Part shown: positions 1-6,553 of the stretch, piece by piece
Numbering within the stretch: position 1 is the stretch's first letter
Layout of the letters: the number at the start of each line of letters is the position of its first letter
Source: Glaciecola blandensis
GTDB lineage: Bacteria > Pseudomonadota > Gammaproteobacteria > Enterobacterales > Alteromonadaceae
DNA length: 64,000 nucleotides
Direction of reading: 5' to 3'
Assembly: GCF_031846165.1 (NCBI RefSeq)
Contig: NZ_JAVRIE010000006.1
Span: 242,576-306,575, forward strand
The notes under the pieces: generated by a model
Databases searched by the model: none
What the model was told of the DNA's origin: nothing
What the model saw: the letters and a program-made list of their open reading frames with translations, nothing else
Position numbers and translations under genes: made by a program

Positions 1-256
1 CTTTGGTCAATGCTAAAGGGTGGCAAAGCGGAATTAAGTCAGCACATCTTTTCGCACCTTGGATCCCTGCTATTCTTGCCACTGATAAGACATCACCTTT
101 TGCGTTTGTGTTATCTTGCACTTGCGCCATAGCTTCGTCATTCAGATAGATAAAACCCTCTGCGACAGCCACACGTTTGGTCACGGCCTTGTCAGTAACA
201 TCGACCATATTCGCGTTGCCTTTTTGGTCCACATGAGAAAGGGTATTTTTAGTCAT
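1..256 (-). CDS. moaC: Cyclic pyranopterin monophosphate synthase MoaC (5' part, cut by window edge)
   Basis: About 85 N-terminal codons are present; the rest lies left of the window. MoaC makes cyclic pyranopterin monophosphate from the MoaA product (3',8-cyclo-dihydro-GTP), an early cytoplasmic step of molybdenum cofactor synthesis. The reading frame shows the family stretches NANMVDVTDKAVTKR, KGDVLSVARIAGIQGAKR and LIPLCHPL. The ATG is at 254-256, five bases past the moaB stop, so moaB and moaC are very probably one transcript read leftward. Identification is by motif recognition and is firm despite the truncation. Confidence 0.93.
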   Translation of the reverse strand, partial: MTKNTLSHVDQKGNANMVDVTDKAVTKRVAVAEGFIYLNDEAMAQVQDNTNAKGDVLSVARIAGIQGAKRCADLIPLCHPLALTK

Positions 257-261
257 TTCGC

Positions 262-795
262 TTATACCTTCGTCCATTTCTCAGTGAGATGGCCCACAAA
301 ATTACAAGGCCTGTAAGTACTATCGAGCTGCTTACCAATGATGTTATTCCAAGCTGTTTTGCACGCGCCTGTTGAGCCTGGTACACAAAAGATGACTGTG
401 TTATTTGCTAAGCCCGCAAGCGCTCGAGATTGTATGGTAGAGACGCCAATCTCTTCCAAAGAAATCGCTCTGAATACTTCACCAAAACCTTCGACATGCT
501 TGTCGAAAAGCACAGACATAGCTTCAGGTGTTGAATCGCGACCAGAAAAACCGGTACCGCCAGTCGTGATAATGGCGTGGATATTTTCGTTAGCGATCCA
601 GTCAGAGGCTATCGCTCGAATTTGATATACATCGTCTTTCACTATTTGATGGCTGTGTACTGTGTGCCCAGCATCTTCGATAGCGCTTGCAAGGTAGTTG
701 CCCGAGGTATCATTTTCCGCCGTGCGGGTATCAGATATCGTTAAAACCGCGACATTTAAAAAAGTTTTTTCTTTGGATGCAGTCATAGCACTCAT
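262..795 (-). CDS. moaB: Molybdenum cofactor biosynthesis protein MoaB
   Basis: 177-residue MoaB/MogA-type protein. The family binds molybdopterin; MogA adenylates it, while MoaB's exact role is less settled. The sequence shows VAVLTISDTRT near the N-terminus, ITTGGTGFSGRDSTPE in the middle (the TTGGTG-xxxRD-xTPE signature) and the late VPGSTGACKTAW loop. Length is normal for MoaB. It lies just upstream of moaC in the same direction. Two start codons are possible: MSAMTAS at 795, or the second Met three codons later. Confidence 0.95.
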   Translation of the reverse strand: MSAMTASKEKTFLNVAVLTISDTRTAENDTSGNYLASAIEDAGHTVHSHQIVKDDVYQIRAIASDWIANENIHAIITTGGTGFSGRDSTPEAMSVLFDKHVEGFGEVFRAISLEEIGVSTIQSRALAGLANNTVIFCVPGSTGACKTAWNNIIGKQLDSTYRPCNFVGHLTEKWTKV

Positions 796-984
796 TGTTG
801 ATATTAATTAAGGGAGTACTCATAGACTAAATTGCGCGTGCTCTTTTCTCAACGCTTTTATTCTTTTTTCTGCTGGCCAGTTTGAATTCATTAATGATAA
901 ATCAAAGAGATAGTCTTAAACTTGCTCAAGCTTTAGTATACTTGATGAAATTCGTCATCCGGATTCACTACATAGGGAGAGGTT

Positions 985-1602
985 TTGTCAAAACGTGCGG
1001 TCTGCTTAACGTGCCACTATCCTCAATCGACCTGCGTGTGCTCGGCTGTAAAAGAATGTAATAATCAGCACGACATTCTTGTTGTTCAGCACCCAAGTGA
1101 GGCAAAGAATGCTAAAAATACCGTTCGTTTGTTAAGCTTAAGTCTGAATAAATTAACCGTCATATCTAGCGCCGATGAAGAAGCGATGCTAACACTGAAA
1201 GCGACTTGCTTGAATGCAAAGCAAGGGATCTACTTTGTGTTTCCGAATGCTGAAAGCCAAAGCTTTGAAACGGAAGTATCTAAACGCAAAAAGGATATGT
1301 GTGTTAGCGCCAACTTACACAAAAAAACAGAACAAGAAAAACAAACATTCATTTTCATCGATGCTACATGGCGAAAAGCTAAGCGCATTTGGTTAGAAAA
1401 TCCGTGGATGGATTTTTGCAAAAGTCTACACTTCGACGAGCAAATAGACAGCCTTTATCACATCCGAAAGACCAGCATCGACAATGGCTTATCGACCCTA
1501 GAGGCCGTTGCCTATGTATTGCAGAAAAGCGAAGAGATTGACGTCGCCCCCTTACTCAGCCTATTTGAGCATATGCAGTCGTTTTGGCTGCAACGTAGAT
1601 GA
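985..1602 (+). CDS. DTW domain protein, probable tRNA-uridine aminocarboxypropyltransferase (TapT-like)
   Basis: 205 residues. The N-terminus has the metal-binding-like pattern CLTCHYPQSTCVC. The middle holds HPSEAKNAKNTVRLL and the DxTW motif as FIDATWRKAKRI, followed by IRKTSIDNGLSTLEAV. These are hallmarks of the DTW family, whose E. coli member TapT makes acp3U47 in tRNA from S-adenosylmethionine. The start appears to be TTG at 985, with GGGAGAGG a few bases upstream as ribosome binding site; no in-frame ATG lies nearby. It stands alone between moaB (divergent) and the mer element, so it is likely transcribed singly. A different tRNA or RNA target cannot be excluded. Confidence 0.85.
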   Translation: MSKRAVCLTCHYPQSTCVCSAVKECNNQHDILVVQHPSEAKNAKNTVRLLSLSLNKLTVISSADEEAMLTLKATCLNAKQGIYFVFPNAESQSFETEVSKRKKDMCVSANLHKKTEQEKQTFIFIDATWRKAKRIWLENPWMDFCKSLHFDEQIDSLYHIRKTSIDNGLSTLEAVAYVLQKSEEIDVAPLLSLFEHMQSFWLQRR

Positions 1603-1648
1603 GAGCGAAAATAACTCTTTTAGTTGCTGCTACAAGATTAGATTTTAT

Positions 1649-1674
1649 GGCTATTTGCATTCTAAGGTTGGAAA
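1649..1674. repeat. Left terminal inverted repeat (26 bp)
   Basis: Perfect reverse complement of 5894-5919. Homology stops abruptly on both sides of the 26 bases, as expected of element ends or of recombinase core sites. Confidence 0.8.
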
Positions 1675-1979
1675 GTACCTTTTTTGAGTTGTATCTATAA
1701 AGCTAGCATTGGTTGGAACGAGGTTGGCAACCGACTCCTATGACGCAGTAACCGGACGGTCGTTTTGGTGCATAAACTGTCATTAGATTTTCACTGTATT
1801 TGCTGTTTTAGTGTAATTACCAAGGAATAGTGTCGGTCTAATTACCGAGCGAATTTGACGTAATTCAGGTAACAGTTAGTTTTGTCTACTTCAATAAATA
1901 TGCAAATATTTCTTTTGAAGCATGAGTTAATTAGACGTTTTGTATATTATTGAATTAACCAAAATATTTAAGGTAGCCA
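1675..1979. other. Non-coding left end of the mer element
   Basis: No credible gene. The stretch contains the octamer TAATTACC twice (around 1814 and 1839), one copy within CGGTCTAATTACCG, an inverted repeat. Such iterated short motifs near an element end could be recombinase arm sites, but this is inference. AAGGTAGCC just before merR is its ribosome binding site. Confidence 0.4.
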
Positions 1980-2363
1980 ATGTATACAATTAGTAAACTC
2001 GCCAAAGCGGCAAATGTTGGTATAGAGACCATTCGTTTCTATGAACGCAAAGGCTTACTTGAACAACCCATCAAACCAATTCAGGGATACAGGCAATATA
2101 CAGAACAAGCACTTTCAAGAGTATTGTTCATCAAGCGTGCACAGTATTTAGGTTTTACGTTGGCGGAAATATCATCATTATTAATATTAAGTGCTAGTAA
2201 TTGTGAAGATGTTCAGCAACTCGCTGAACAAAAGCTCGCAGTAATTGAAGATAAGTTAAGAGATTTGCTTAACCTTAAAGACAGCCTTGTCTCACTCGTT
2301 TCAGACTGTAAAAATAATCCAAGTGATAAAGAGTGCCCGATAATTAGGTCACTCCAACCTTAA
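1980..2363 (+). CDS. merR: Mercury-responsive transcriptional regulator MerR
   Basis: 127 residues. The N-terminal winged helix-turn-helix reads ISKLAKAANVGIETIRFYERKGLL and is followed by GYRQYTEQALSRVLFIKRAQYLGFTLAEI, a typical MerR DNA-binding region. A coiled-coil dimerisation helix spans about residues 75-109. Cys75, Cys110 and Cys119 are spaced 35 and 9 apart, matching the Hg(II) ligands Cys82, Cys117 and Cys126 of Tn501 MerR. This supports mercury sensing rather than copper, zinc or redox sensing. Unlike in Tn501, merR runs in the same direction as merT, with the operator between them, so it must have its own upstream promoter. Confidence 0.92.
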   Translation: MYTISKLAKAANVGIETIRFYERKGLLEQPIKPIQGYRQYTEQALSRVLFIKRAQYLGFTLAEISSLLILSASNCEDVQQLAEQKLAVIEDKLRDLLNLKDSLVSLVSDCKNNPSDKECPIIRSLQP

Positions 2364-2376
2364 AATGACACATCAC

Positions 2377-2408
2377 TTGACTCCGTACCCATATACGGAG
2401 TTTATACT
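2377..2408 (+). promoter_or_regulatory. MerR-controlled promoter/operator of merTP
   Basis: A -35 box TTGACT (2377-2382) and a -10 box TATACT (2403-2408) are 20 bp apart. Between them is the perfect inverted repeat CTCCGTA (2381-2387) / TACGGAG (2394-2400). An overlong spacer with a CTCCGTAC-type dyad is the classic MerR operator, which activates by DNA distortion when Hg(II) binds. Confidence 0.9.
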
Positions 2409-2440
2409 GTGCTTAAAAGAATAGTGTAATAAACCTAAAT

Positions 2441-2785
2441 ATGGCAAAAAGTAGTCAACTATCAATCTTAGGCGGGCTCGCCGCAGCGATCGGTGCCAGT
2501 GCCTGCTGTGCTGGGCCACTTATTTTGCTGTTATTGGGTATAAGTGGTTCATGGATTAGTCATTTAACACTCTTAGACCCTTATCGTCCTATTTTTATAT
2601 TCGTGGTTGTAGTTTTATTTGGCTTTGCTGGGTGGAGGATACATCAGCCTGTTGAAAACTGTGCGGATGATGAGGTTTGTGCAGTCCCAAAAGTAAGAAC
2701 ACGACGAAAAGCAGTATTTTGGTTTACCACACTGTTAGCGTTTGTTTTTGTTACTAGTAACTACTGGATCATGTGGGTCGTATAG
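2441..2785 (+). CDS. merT: Mercuric ion transport protein MerT
   Basis: 114-residue inner-membrane protein with three hydrophobic segments (about 8-34, 50-66 and 92-113). The vicinal cysteine pair Cys22-Cys23 lies in the first helix (GASACCAGPLILLLLG) and a second pair, Cys74 and Cys80, lies in the cytoplasmic loop (ENCADDEVC). This matches MerT, which takes Hg(II) from MerP and carries it inward. It is the first gene after the MerR operator and is followed by merP. No mercuric reductase gene follows, which is unusual because MerT normally feeds MerA. Confidence 0.93.
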   Translation: MAKSSQLSILGGLAAAIGASACCAGPLILLLLGISGSWISHLTLLDPYRPIFIFVVVVLFGFAGWRIHQPVENCADDEVCAVPKVRTRRKAVFWFTTLLAFVFVTSNYWIMWVV

Positions 2786-2817
2786 GTGCTATCACTTAAC
2801 TCTAATTGGAGAGAAAA

Positions 2818-3093
2818 ATGAAGAAGTTATTGATTACAACATTATTATTGATAAGCAGTTCGGTGTCGTTTGGGAAAGTTGTAACTGTTACGTTAGAAGT
2901 TCCGTCCATGGATTGTATAACGTGCCCGATAACAGTAGAAAAAGCACTTGAGCGCGTTAAAGGCGTAAAACAAGTGGAAGTGACATTTGAAAATAAACTT
3001 GCTGTTGTAACATTTGACGATGAGATAACAAATACTGATGCACTAACAAAGGCTACAAAGAATGCCGGTTATCCTTCATTAGTGAAGTCGTAG
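2818..3093 (+). CDS. merP: Periplasmic mercuric ion-binding protein MerP
   Basis: 91 residues from the ATG at 2818, chosen because GGAGAG lies five bases upstream; an in-frame TTG at 2806 would place the start before the binding site. The N-terminal 19 residues are a signal peptide (KKLLITTLLLISSSVSFG). The mature part is one heavy-metal-associated domain with SMDCITCPITVEKAL (Cys33 and Cys36) and a final NAGYPS loop typical of MerP. It scavenges Hg(II) in the periplasm and hands it to MerT. Confidence 0.92.
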   Translation: MKKLLITTLLLISSSVSFGKVVTVTLEVPSMDCITCPITVEKALERVKGVKQVEVTFENKLAVVTFDDEITNTDALTKATKNAGYPSLVKS

Positions 3094-3141
3094 GCCATCA
3101 CTAGTTGCGCGATATTGAAATCCTCAAAGGAACACAAAACT

Positions 3142-3354
3142 ATGGCAAAAATAGAACTCTCGTCGACGATTACTTGTCCACATTGCAATTACAGCCAGCA
3201 AGAAGAAATGCCAACCACTGCATGCCAATTTTTTTATGAATGCAATAAATGTAAAACACTGCTAAAGCCTCTAAGCGGCGACTGCTGCGTTTACTGCTCA
3301 TATGGAACAGTGAAATGCCCTCCAATTCAAGAGGGCAACAGTTGTTGTAATTAA
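3142..3354 (+). CDS. GDCCVxCSYGTxxCPPxQ family Cys-rich protein of the mer cluster
   Basis: 70 residues with 11 cysteines: Cys12/15 (CPHC), 28, 34/37 (CNKC), 48/49/52 (GDCCVYC), 59 (KCPPIQ) and 68/69 (SCC). The block GDCCVYCSYGTVKCPPIQ defines a small family without a known function, which as I recall is often found beside metal-resistance genes. The ATG at 3142 is preferred because AAAGGA precedes it; a longer frame from 3115 lacks such a site. It is the last gene downstream of merT and merP. By composition it may bind Hg(II) or Zn(II) in the cytoplasm; that is inference. Confidence 0.8.
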   Translation: MAKIELSSTITCPHCNYSQQEEMPTTACQFFYECNKCKTLLKPLSGDCCVYCSYGTVKCPPIQEGNSCCN

Positions 3355-3795
3355 AAAGTAGTCAGTTGAACAACTGGTTATTTTCATTCTGATTCATGCA
3401 AAGCTTGTAACATATAAACTCTCAGTGCAATTGTATTTATATCATTTCTAAGCCCCATACTACGTAAGCTTTTCGAGCTGCCATCAATGCCTAAAGCTTT
3501 AATTTGCGATATCGCAACCTTCTGCTAACCGAGGTGAGGATTCGGCCTCTAGTGGTTCTGACCCTTCGAAACAAATATCTTGACGACGGTGTTATTCAAC
3601 GTTATGAGTCGAGTAGTGATTGCTTAATTATCAGTTTGCGAATGACTGCTTGTGGATGCAAGCAGGCCCTAATTTCCTCTTCAATATTTGCTTTATACCT
3701 GTTATCACCCAGAAAGTATCGCTTGGGTTCCCTATTTATCGTTTTTCGATCAAACAAATCTGGACTAAAGTTCAAGTGGAAAGACTAAATTGATT
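3355..3795. other. Non-coding stretch between the mer genes and parDE
   Basis: No convincing gene. A small dyad CAGTTG-AA-CAACTG at 3362-3375, followed by a T-rich run, lies right after the GDCC gene and could end the mer transcript weakly. A minus-strand frame at 3602-3775 is open for 57 codons without a good start and may be a gene remnant. Confidence 0.35.
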
Positions 3796-3811
3796 GGTGT
3801 AATATTGCACC
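3796..3811. promoter_or_regulatory. Probable autoregulatory operator of the first parDE module
   Basis: GGTGTAATATTGCACC is a near-perfect 16-bp dyad centred 30 bases before the parD start. ParD antitoxins of this fold bind such palindromes over their own promoter. AGGAG follows as the ribosome binding site of parD. Confidence 0.55.
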
Positions 3812-3833
3812 ACTTAAATAGGAGCAATAATAT

Positions 3834-4070
3834 ATGCCTAGGCAAAGCGTAACTCTAACTGAAAAGAACGACGAGTGGCTCAAACTGCAAGTCGATGGTG
3901 CTGGCGATTACGCTAACAAAAGTGAACTAATCAATGATTTAGTCAGACGAGCTAGACGAGCCGAATATATTAATCAAAAGTTTGACCGAGCAGAAAAAAG
4001 CGATTTTGTGTATCAATCCCCTCAAGAAATGCTTGCGGAGTTCAAACATAGCGTCAATGATGGTGACTAA
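3834..4070 (+). CDS. parD: ParD-type antitoxin (type II toxin-antitoxin)
   Basis: 78 residues. The N-terminal part (RQSVTLTEKNDEWLKLQV ... SELINDLVRRARRAE) is a ribbon-helix-helix DNA-binding fold typical of ParD/CopG antitoxins. The acidic tail with SPQEMLAEFKHSV is the part that wraps the toxin. It overlaps the next gene by about 11-14 bases, the usual coupling of antitoxin and toxin. It lies inside the mer element and probably stabilises it. Confidence 0.88.
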   Translation: MPRQSVTLTEKNDEWLKLQVDGAGDYANKSELINDLVRRARRAEYINQKFDRAEKSDFVYQSPQEMLAEFKHSVNDGD

Positions 4071-4350
4071 GTACCGTTTAACTTCTGAAGCGAAAGAAGA
4101 TTTACGGCGAATATATGTCTATGGCTATAAAGAATTTGGTGAAAAGCAAGCTGATGAGTATTTTCAAAGTTTCTTTGACGCCTTTGAAAAGATAGCAGCA
4201 ACACCTCTAGCTTATCAATCAATCGACCATTTTAGGCAAGGCTATAGACGATTTCCTCATCGCGCAGATGTTATTTACTATCGTATTAATCAGGACTGGG
4301 TAGATGTTATGGCCATCCTTGGTAGTCAAGATATGGATGTCTGGCTATAG
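4057..4350 (+). CDS. parE: ParE-type toxin (RelE/ParE superfamily)
   Basis: About 97 residues starting MMVTKYRLTSEAKEDL; the second Met, at 4060, may be the true start. Family features are YRLTSEAKEDLRRIYVYGYKEFGEKQADEYF, the central LAYQSIDHFRQGYRRFPHRADVIYYRI and a C-terminal strand with VMAILGSQDMDVWL. ParE toxins poison DNA gyrase; related RelE proteins cut mRNA. The GYRRFPH...VIYYRI pattern points to ParE. Its start lies inside the end of parD. Confidence 0.87.
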   Translation: MMVTKYRLTSEAKEDLRRIYVYGYKEFGEKQADEYFQSFFDAFEKIAATPLAYQSIDHFRQGYRRFPHRADVIYYRINQDWVDVMAILGSQDMDVWL

Positions 4351-4379
4351 GTTGCAAACACTCAGACTATGTCTGCAAC
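4351..4379. terminator. Hairpin between convergent toxin genes
   Basis: GTTGCA (4351-4356) pairs with TGCAAC (4374-4379), with AGAC/GTCT pairing inside. It starts at the base after the first parE stop and lies between two convergent transcripts. There is no long T run, so a terminator role is only suggested by position. Confidence 0.35.
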
Positions 4380-4415
4380 TGGATGATTCCTGTTAGTCGT
4401 TTCTTAACAGTTTGG

Positions 4416-4697
4416 TCATAGTTTTACTGGGTACTTGCGTATAACGCGCGTTATTTCTATGAAGTTTTCGCGCTCGATGAAATAGATGGAATACGTTTGA
4501 TAAATTGTTCTGCGGTATCCTTTGCGCACGTCATCAATTCGGGCAAATTGAGCAGGATTATTAACTATTTTTGGAAATACGTTCAGTAGACCTTCATAAA
4601 ACTCAAGTGCTGATTGGGTACCGAAATGAGCTTCGCCATATTTTAAAGTGTCAGCAAGGTCCATTTCTGCGGCAAGTGTTAGCCTATAGTCATGCAT
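4416..4697 (-). CDS. parE: ParE-type toxin of the second module
   Basis: 93 residues, starting MHDYRLTLAAEMDLADTL. It has the ParE pattern of an N-terminal helix pair, FARIDDVRKGYRRTIYQTYSIYFIE and a closing strand ITRVIRKYP. It clearly differs from the toxin at 4057-4350, so the two modules are not recent duplicates. Its start overlaps the end of its antitoxin by 8 bases. Confidence 0.85.
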   Translation of the reverse strand: MHDYRLTLAAEMDLADTLKYGEAHFGTQSALEFYEGLLNVFPKIVNNPAQFARIDDVRKGYRRTIYQTYSIYFIERENFIEITRVIRKYPVKL

Positions 4698-4941
4698 TTA
4701 TACGGCGCTTGTCTTTAAACTCCTGCAAAATTTGTTCAGCGGACTTGGTGGAATAACCACTTTGCTCCCCCATAATTAGCGCCTCTCTGATGACATTAAT
4801 GTCTTCGTTTCGACGTTGCTCTTTGCGTATTAAATCTCTCAGTAATTCGCTATCACTGGCGTATTCGCCGCTTTTCAACTGACTTTGCATCCACTCATTT
4901 TGTTTATCAGTAACAGTGATGCTCTTTTTAATCATGCCCAT
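4690..4941 (-). CDS. parD: ParD-type antitoxin of the second module
   Basis: 83 residues. The ribbon-helix-helix N-terminus reads KKSITVTDKQNEWMQSQL ... SDSELLRDLIRKEQRR, and the tail contains STKSAEQILQEFKDKRR, the toxin-binding segment. It overlaps the downstream toxin gene. Met1 (4941) or Met3 could be the start. Confidence 0.87.
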   Translation of the reverse strand: MGMIKKSITVTDKQNEWMQSQLKSGEYASDSELLRDLIRKEQRRNEDINVIREALIMGEQSGYSTKSAEQILQEFKDKRRINA

Positions 4942-4964
4942 AATTTACTTCACAGCCTAATTGG

Positions 4965-4979
4965 TAGTATTAAATACTA
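4965..4979. promoter_or_regulatory. Probable operator of the second parDE module
   Basis: Perfect dyad TAGTAT-TAA-ATACTA centred about 30 bases before the second parD start, where its promoter should be. Its sequence differs from the first module's dyad, so cross-regulation looks unlikely. Confidence 0.5.
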
Positions 4980-5049
4980 TTATACATGGCATTTGTATTG
5001 CAATCATATTCTCTAAGTTTGCTGTTTATCTGAACTCTGGAGAATACTT

Positions 5050-5673
5050 ATGTACCCAATTGCCGTTTACAAGAAAAAAGAGCCTTGGAATAAGGGAAAG
5101 CTCGTTGGTCAAAAACTAGCTTTGAAACAAAAGCAAATATGGGCGATTCGAATCAGGTTAGAAATTTCTGGCAACATAAGGGACCTAGCATTATTTAGTC
5201 TTGGCCTAGATAGCAAACTCAGGGGCTGTGATTTAGTATCCTTGCGTGTCAGAGATATTGCGCTAGGAATGAATATTCAGTCGCGAGCTAAGATAATTCA
5301 GCAAAAAACTGGCAGACCTGTTCAATTTGAAATTACTGAGCAGACTAGAGCAGCAATAAAAGCATTGATTCAAAAAGAAGCGCTTGATAATTCCGATTAT
5401 CTTTTCAAATCTCGTATAAAGGATTCACCGCATCTTTCTACTAGTCAATATAGCCGTATTGTCGATGGGTGGATAAACTCAATCGGATTAGAAGGGACGC
5501 ACTATGGTACTCATACGATACGGCGAACCAAACCATCTTTGATCTACAAAAAGACTAAAAACATTAGGGCGTGTCAATTGCTCCTCGGTCATTCTAAATT
5601 AGAGAGTACAGTTCGATATCTGGGCATCGAAGTTGACGACGCATTAGAGATTTCAGAGAGCATCGATATTTAA
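5050..5673 (+). CDS. Short tyrosine recombinase/integrase
   Basis: 207 residues, much shorter than phage integrases or IntI (over 300), with only a minimal N-terminal domain (KKKEPWNKGKLVGQKLALK). Catalytic-domain features are the first Arg in GLDSKLRGCDLVSLRV, a Lys in the beta-hairpin (QQKTGRPV), H-x-x-R in GTHTIRR, the second His in LLLGHSKLES and the Tyr nucleophile in TVRYLGI. GGAGA sits just before the ATG. It is the last gene before the right 26-bp inverted repeat and is the likely mobility enzyme of the element. It is not an integron integrase: the additional IntI domain is missing. Confidence 0.88.
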   Translation: MYPIAVYKKKEPWNKGKLVGQKLALKQKQIWAIRIRLEISGNIRDLALFSLGLDSKLRGCDLVSLRVRDIALGMNIQSRAKIIQQKTGRPVQFEITEQTRAAIKALIQKEALDNSDYLFKSRIKDSPHLSTSQYSRIVDGWINSIGLEGTHYGTHTIRRTKPSLIYKKTKNIRACQLLLGHSKLESTVRYLGIEVDDALEISESIDI

Positions 5674-5893
5674 ATTTGCTGTACTCGTCAACGACGGCTT
5701 TTGGATGTTTTTTTTGTCAGTCAACTAAAACCGCAAGCAACTCATTAAATGTCGAATTGTCACTTTAAGTGCATTGTCTATAATCTTTGGCTTTGTAGTC
5801 ATTCATTAGATATAAGACTTTTTCGAAAGGCTCAGCCTAACCTACCACCTTTTGCACAAAACGGATGTATGTTCACTCACTTCTCAGTTGATG
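5674..5893. other. Non-coding right end of the mer element
   Basis: No convincing gene. The only frame open over this stretch has no plausible start or family features. A run of eight T at about 5709 could terminate the recombinase transcript. Confidence 0.35.
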
Positions 5894-5919
5894 TTTCCAA
5901 CCTTAGAATGCAAATAGCC
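5894..5919. repeat. Right terminal inverted repeat (26 bp)
   Basis: Exact reverse complement of 1649-1674, starting TTTCCAACCTTAG. It lies between the non-coding right end of the element and the 3' end of the GST gene. Confidence 0.8.
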
Positions 5920-5956
5920 GTTTTTATCACTCACTGCCGTATTTTGAATTAATACT

Positions 5957-6553
5957 TCAAGACATAGCTGAATAATTTGGATGTGCTTCAACCCGTTTTA
6001 GCCAAGCTTGAATATTTGGATTGCTCGCTAAATCAAATCCACCCTCGTCACTCACATGCGTGTAAGCATACAAACTTATATCCGCAGTAGTCAGTTTGTC
6101 GCCAGCAAGGTATTGCGTTTTTCCCAACTGCGACTCCATCAGCCTGAGCGCTTTGTGTCCACCTGCTTGAAGTTTTTCATACTCCGCTTTGCGTTCTTCT
6201 GGCATACCCAGATACTTATTGATAAAACGGGCAACGGCGATAAAGGGTTCATGGCTGTATTGCTCAAAGAACTGCCATTGCTGAACCTGCGCAAGTGCAT
6301 ATGGGTCGCTTGGTAATAAGCTCGTATTGTGTGCAAGGAAATTGATAATCGCGTTCGACTCACTCAGAAACCGACCATCATCTAATTCGAGAAGGGGGAT
6401 TTTCCCCGCAGCATTCTTTGCCAAATACTCTGGGGTTTTTGTGTCCCCAGCCATAATGTCTACGTGAATCCAATCGTAGGGCAAGGAGAGTAAGTCGCAT
6501 GTCAGTTTAATTTTATAACAATTACCTGATTTTATATCACCGTAAATTTTCAT
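5957..6553 (-). CDS. Glutathione S-transferase family protein
   Basis: 198 residues from the ATG at 6553 (MKIYGDIKSGNCYKIKL). The thioredoxin-fold domain has SGNCYKIKL at the glutathione site, KIPLLELDDGRFLSESNAI (cis-Pro and ESxAI glutathione-binding motif) and a C-terminal all-helical domain with LTTADISLYAY, the N-capping/hydrophobic staple motif. The upstream VOC gene ends in an ATGA overlap with this start, indicating translational coupling. Substrate unknown; conjugation or peroxide detoxification are usual roles. Confidence 0.9.
   Translation of the reverse strand: MKIYGDIKSGNCYKIKLTCDLLSLPYDWIHVDIMAGDTKTPEYLAKNAAGKIPLLELDDGRFLSESNAIINFLAHNTSLLPSDPYALAQVQQWQFFEQYSHEPFIAVARFINKYLGMPEERKAEYEKLQAGGHKALRLMESQLGKTQYLAGDKLTTADISLYAYTHVSDEGGFDLASNPNIQAWLKRVEAHPNYSAMS

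Larger units (their letters stand above)
1649..5919. mobile_element. 4.27-kb element with 26-bp terminal inverted repeats carrying mer genes, two parDE modules and a tyrosine recombinase
   Basis: The 26 bases at 1649-1674 (starting GGCTATTTGCATTC) are the exact reverse complement of 5894-5919. Both sit in non-coding DNA just outside the accessory genes: merR, merT, merP, a GDCC protein, parDE, a second parDE and a recombinase. Outside lie ordinary chromosomal genes (DTW protein, GST). The perfect inverted repeat and the cargo suggest a discrete mobile unit. No clean target duplication touches the ends; TTTTAT occurs on both sides but is offset by two bases on the right. The Tyr recombinase at 5050-5673 is the only candidate mobility enzyme. 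The boundaries are seen directly; mobility is inferred. Confidence 0.7.

Noticed and set aside
1649..1674. dif/XerCD-type site
   Set aside because: Length is close but the sequence does not match the usual XerC and XerD half sites, and the copies are inverted, not direct.
3602..3775. Open minus-strand frame of 57 codons (containing KRYFLGDNRYKANIEEEI)
   Set aside because: No ATG, no ribosome binding site and no family I recognise; it may be a gene remnant but cannot be supported as a gene.
3504..3788. 94-codon plus-strand frame between the mer and parDE genes
   Set aside because: Composition and translated sequence show no domain features and it lies across the operator region; probably chance.
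5050..5673. Integron integrase IntI
   Set aside because: The protein is only 207 residues and lacks the IntI-specific insertion; it is also about 51 kb from the cassette array.
1649..5927. Target-site duplication around the mer element
   Set aside because: TTTTAT is present on both sides but is not adjacent on the right and the tracts are AT-rich, so it could be chance.
5749..5952. 67-codon plus-strand frame at the right end of the mer element
   Set aside because: It runs through the 26-bp inverted repeat and lacks any feature of a gene.
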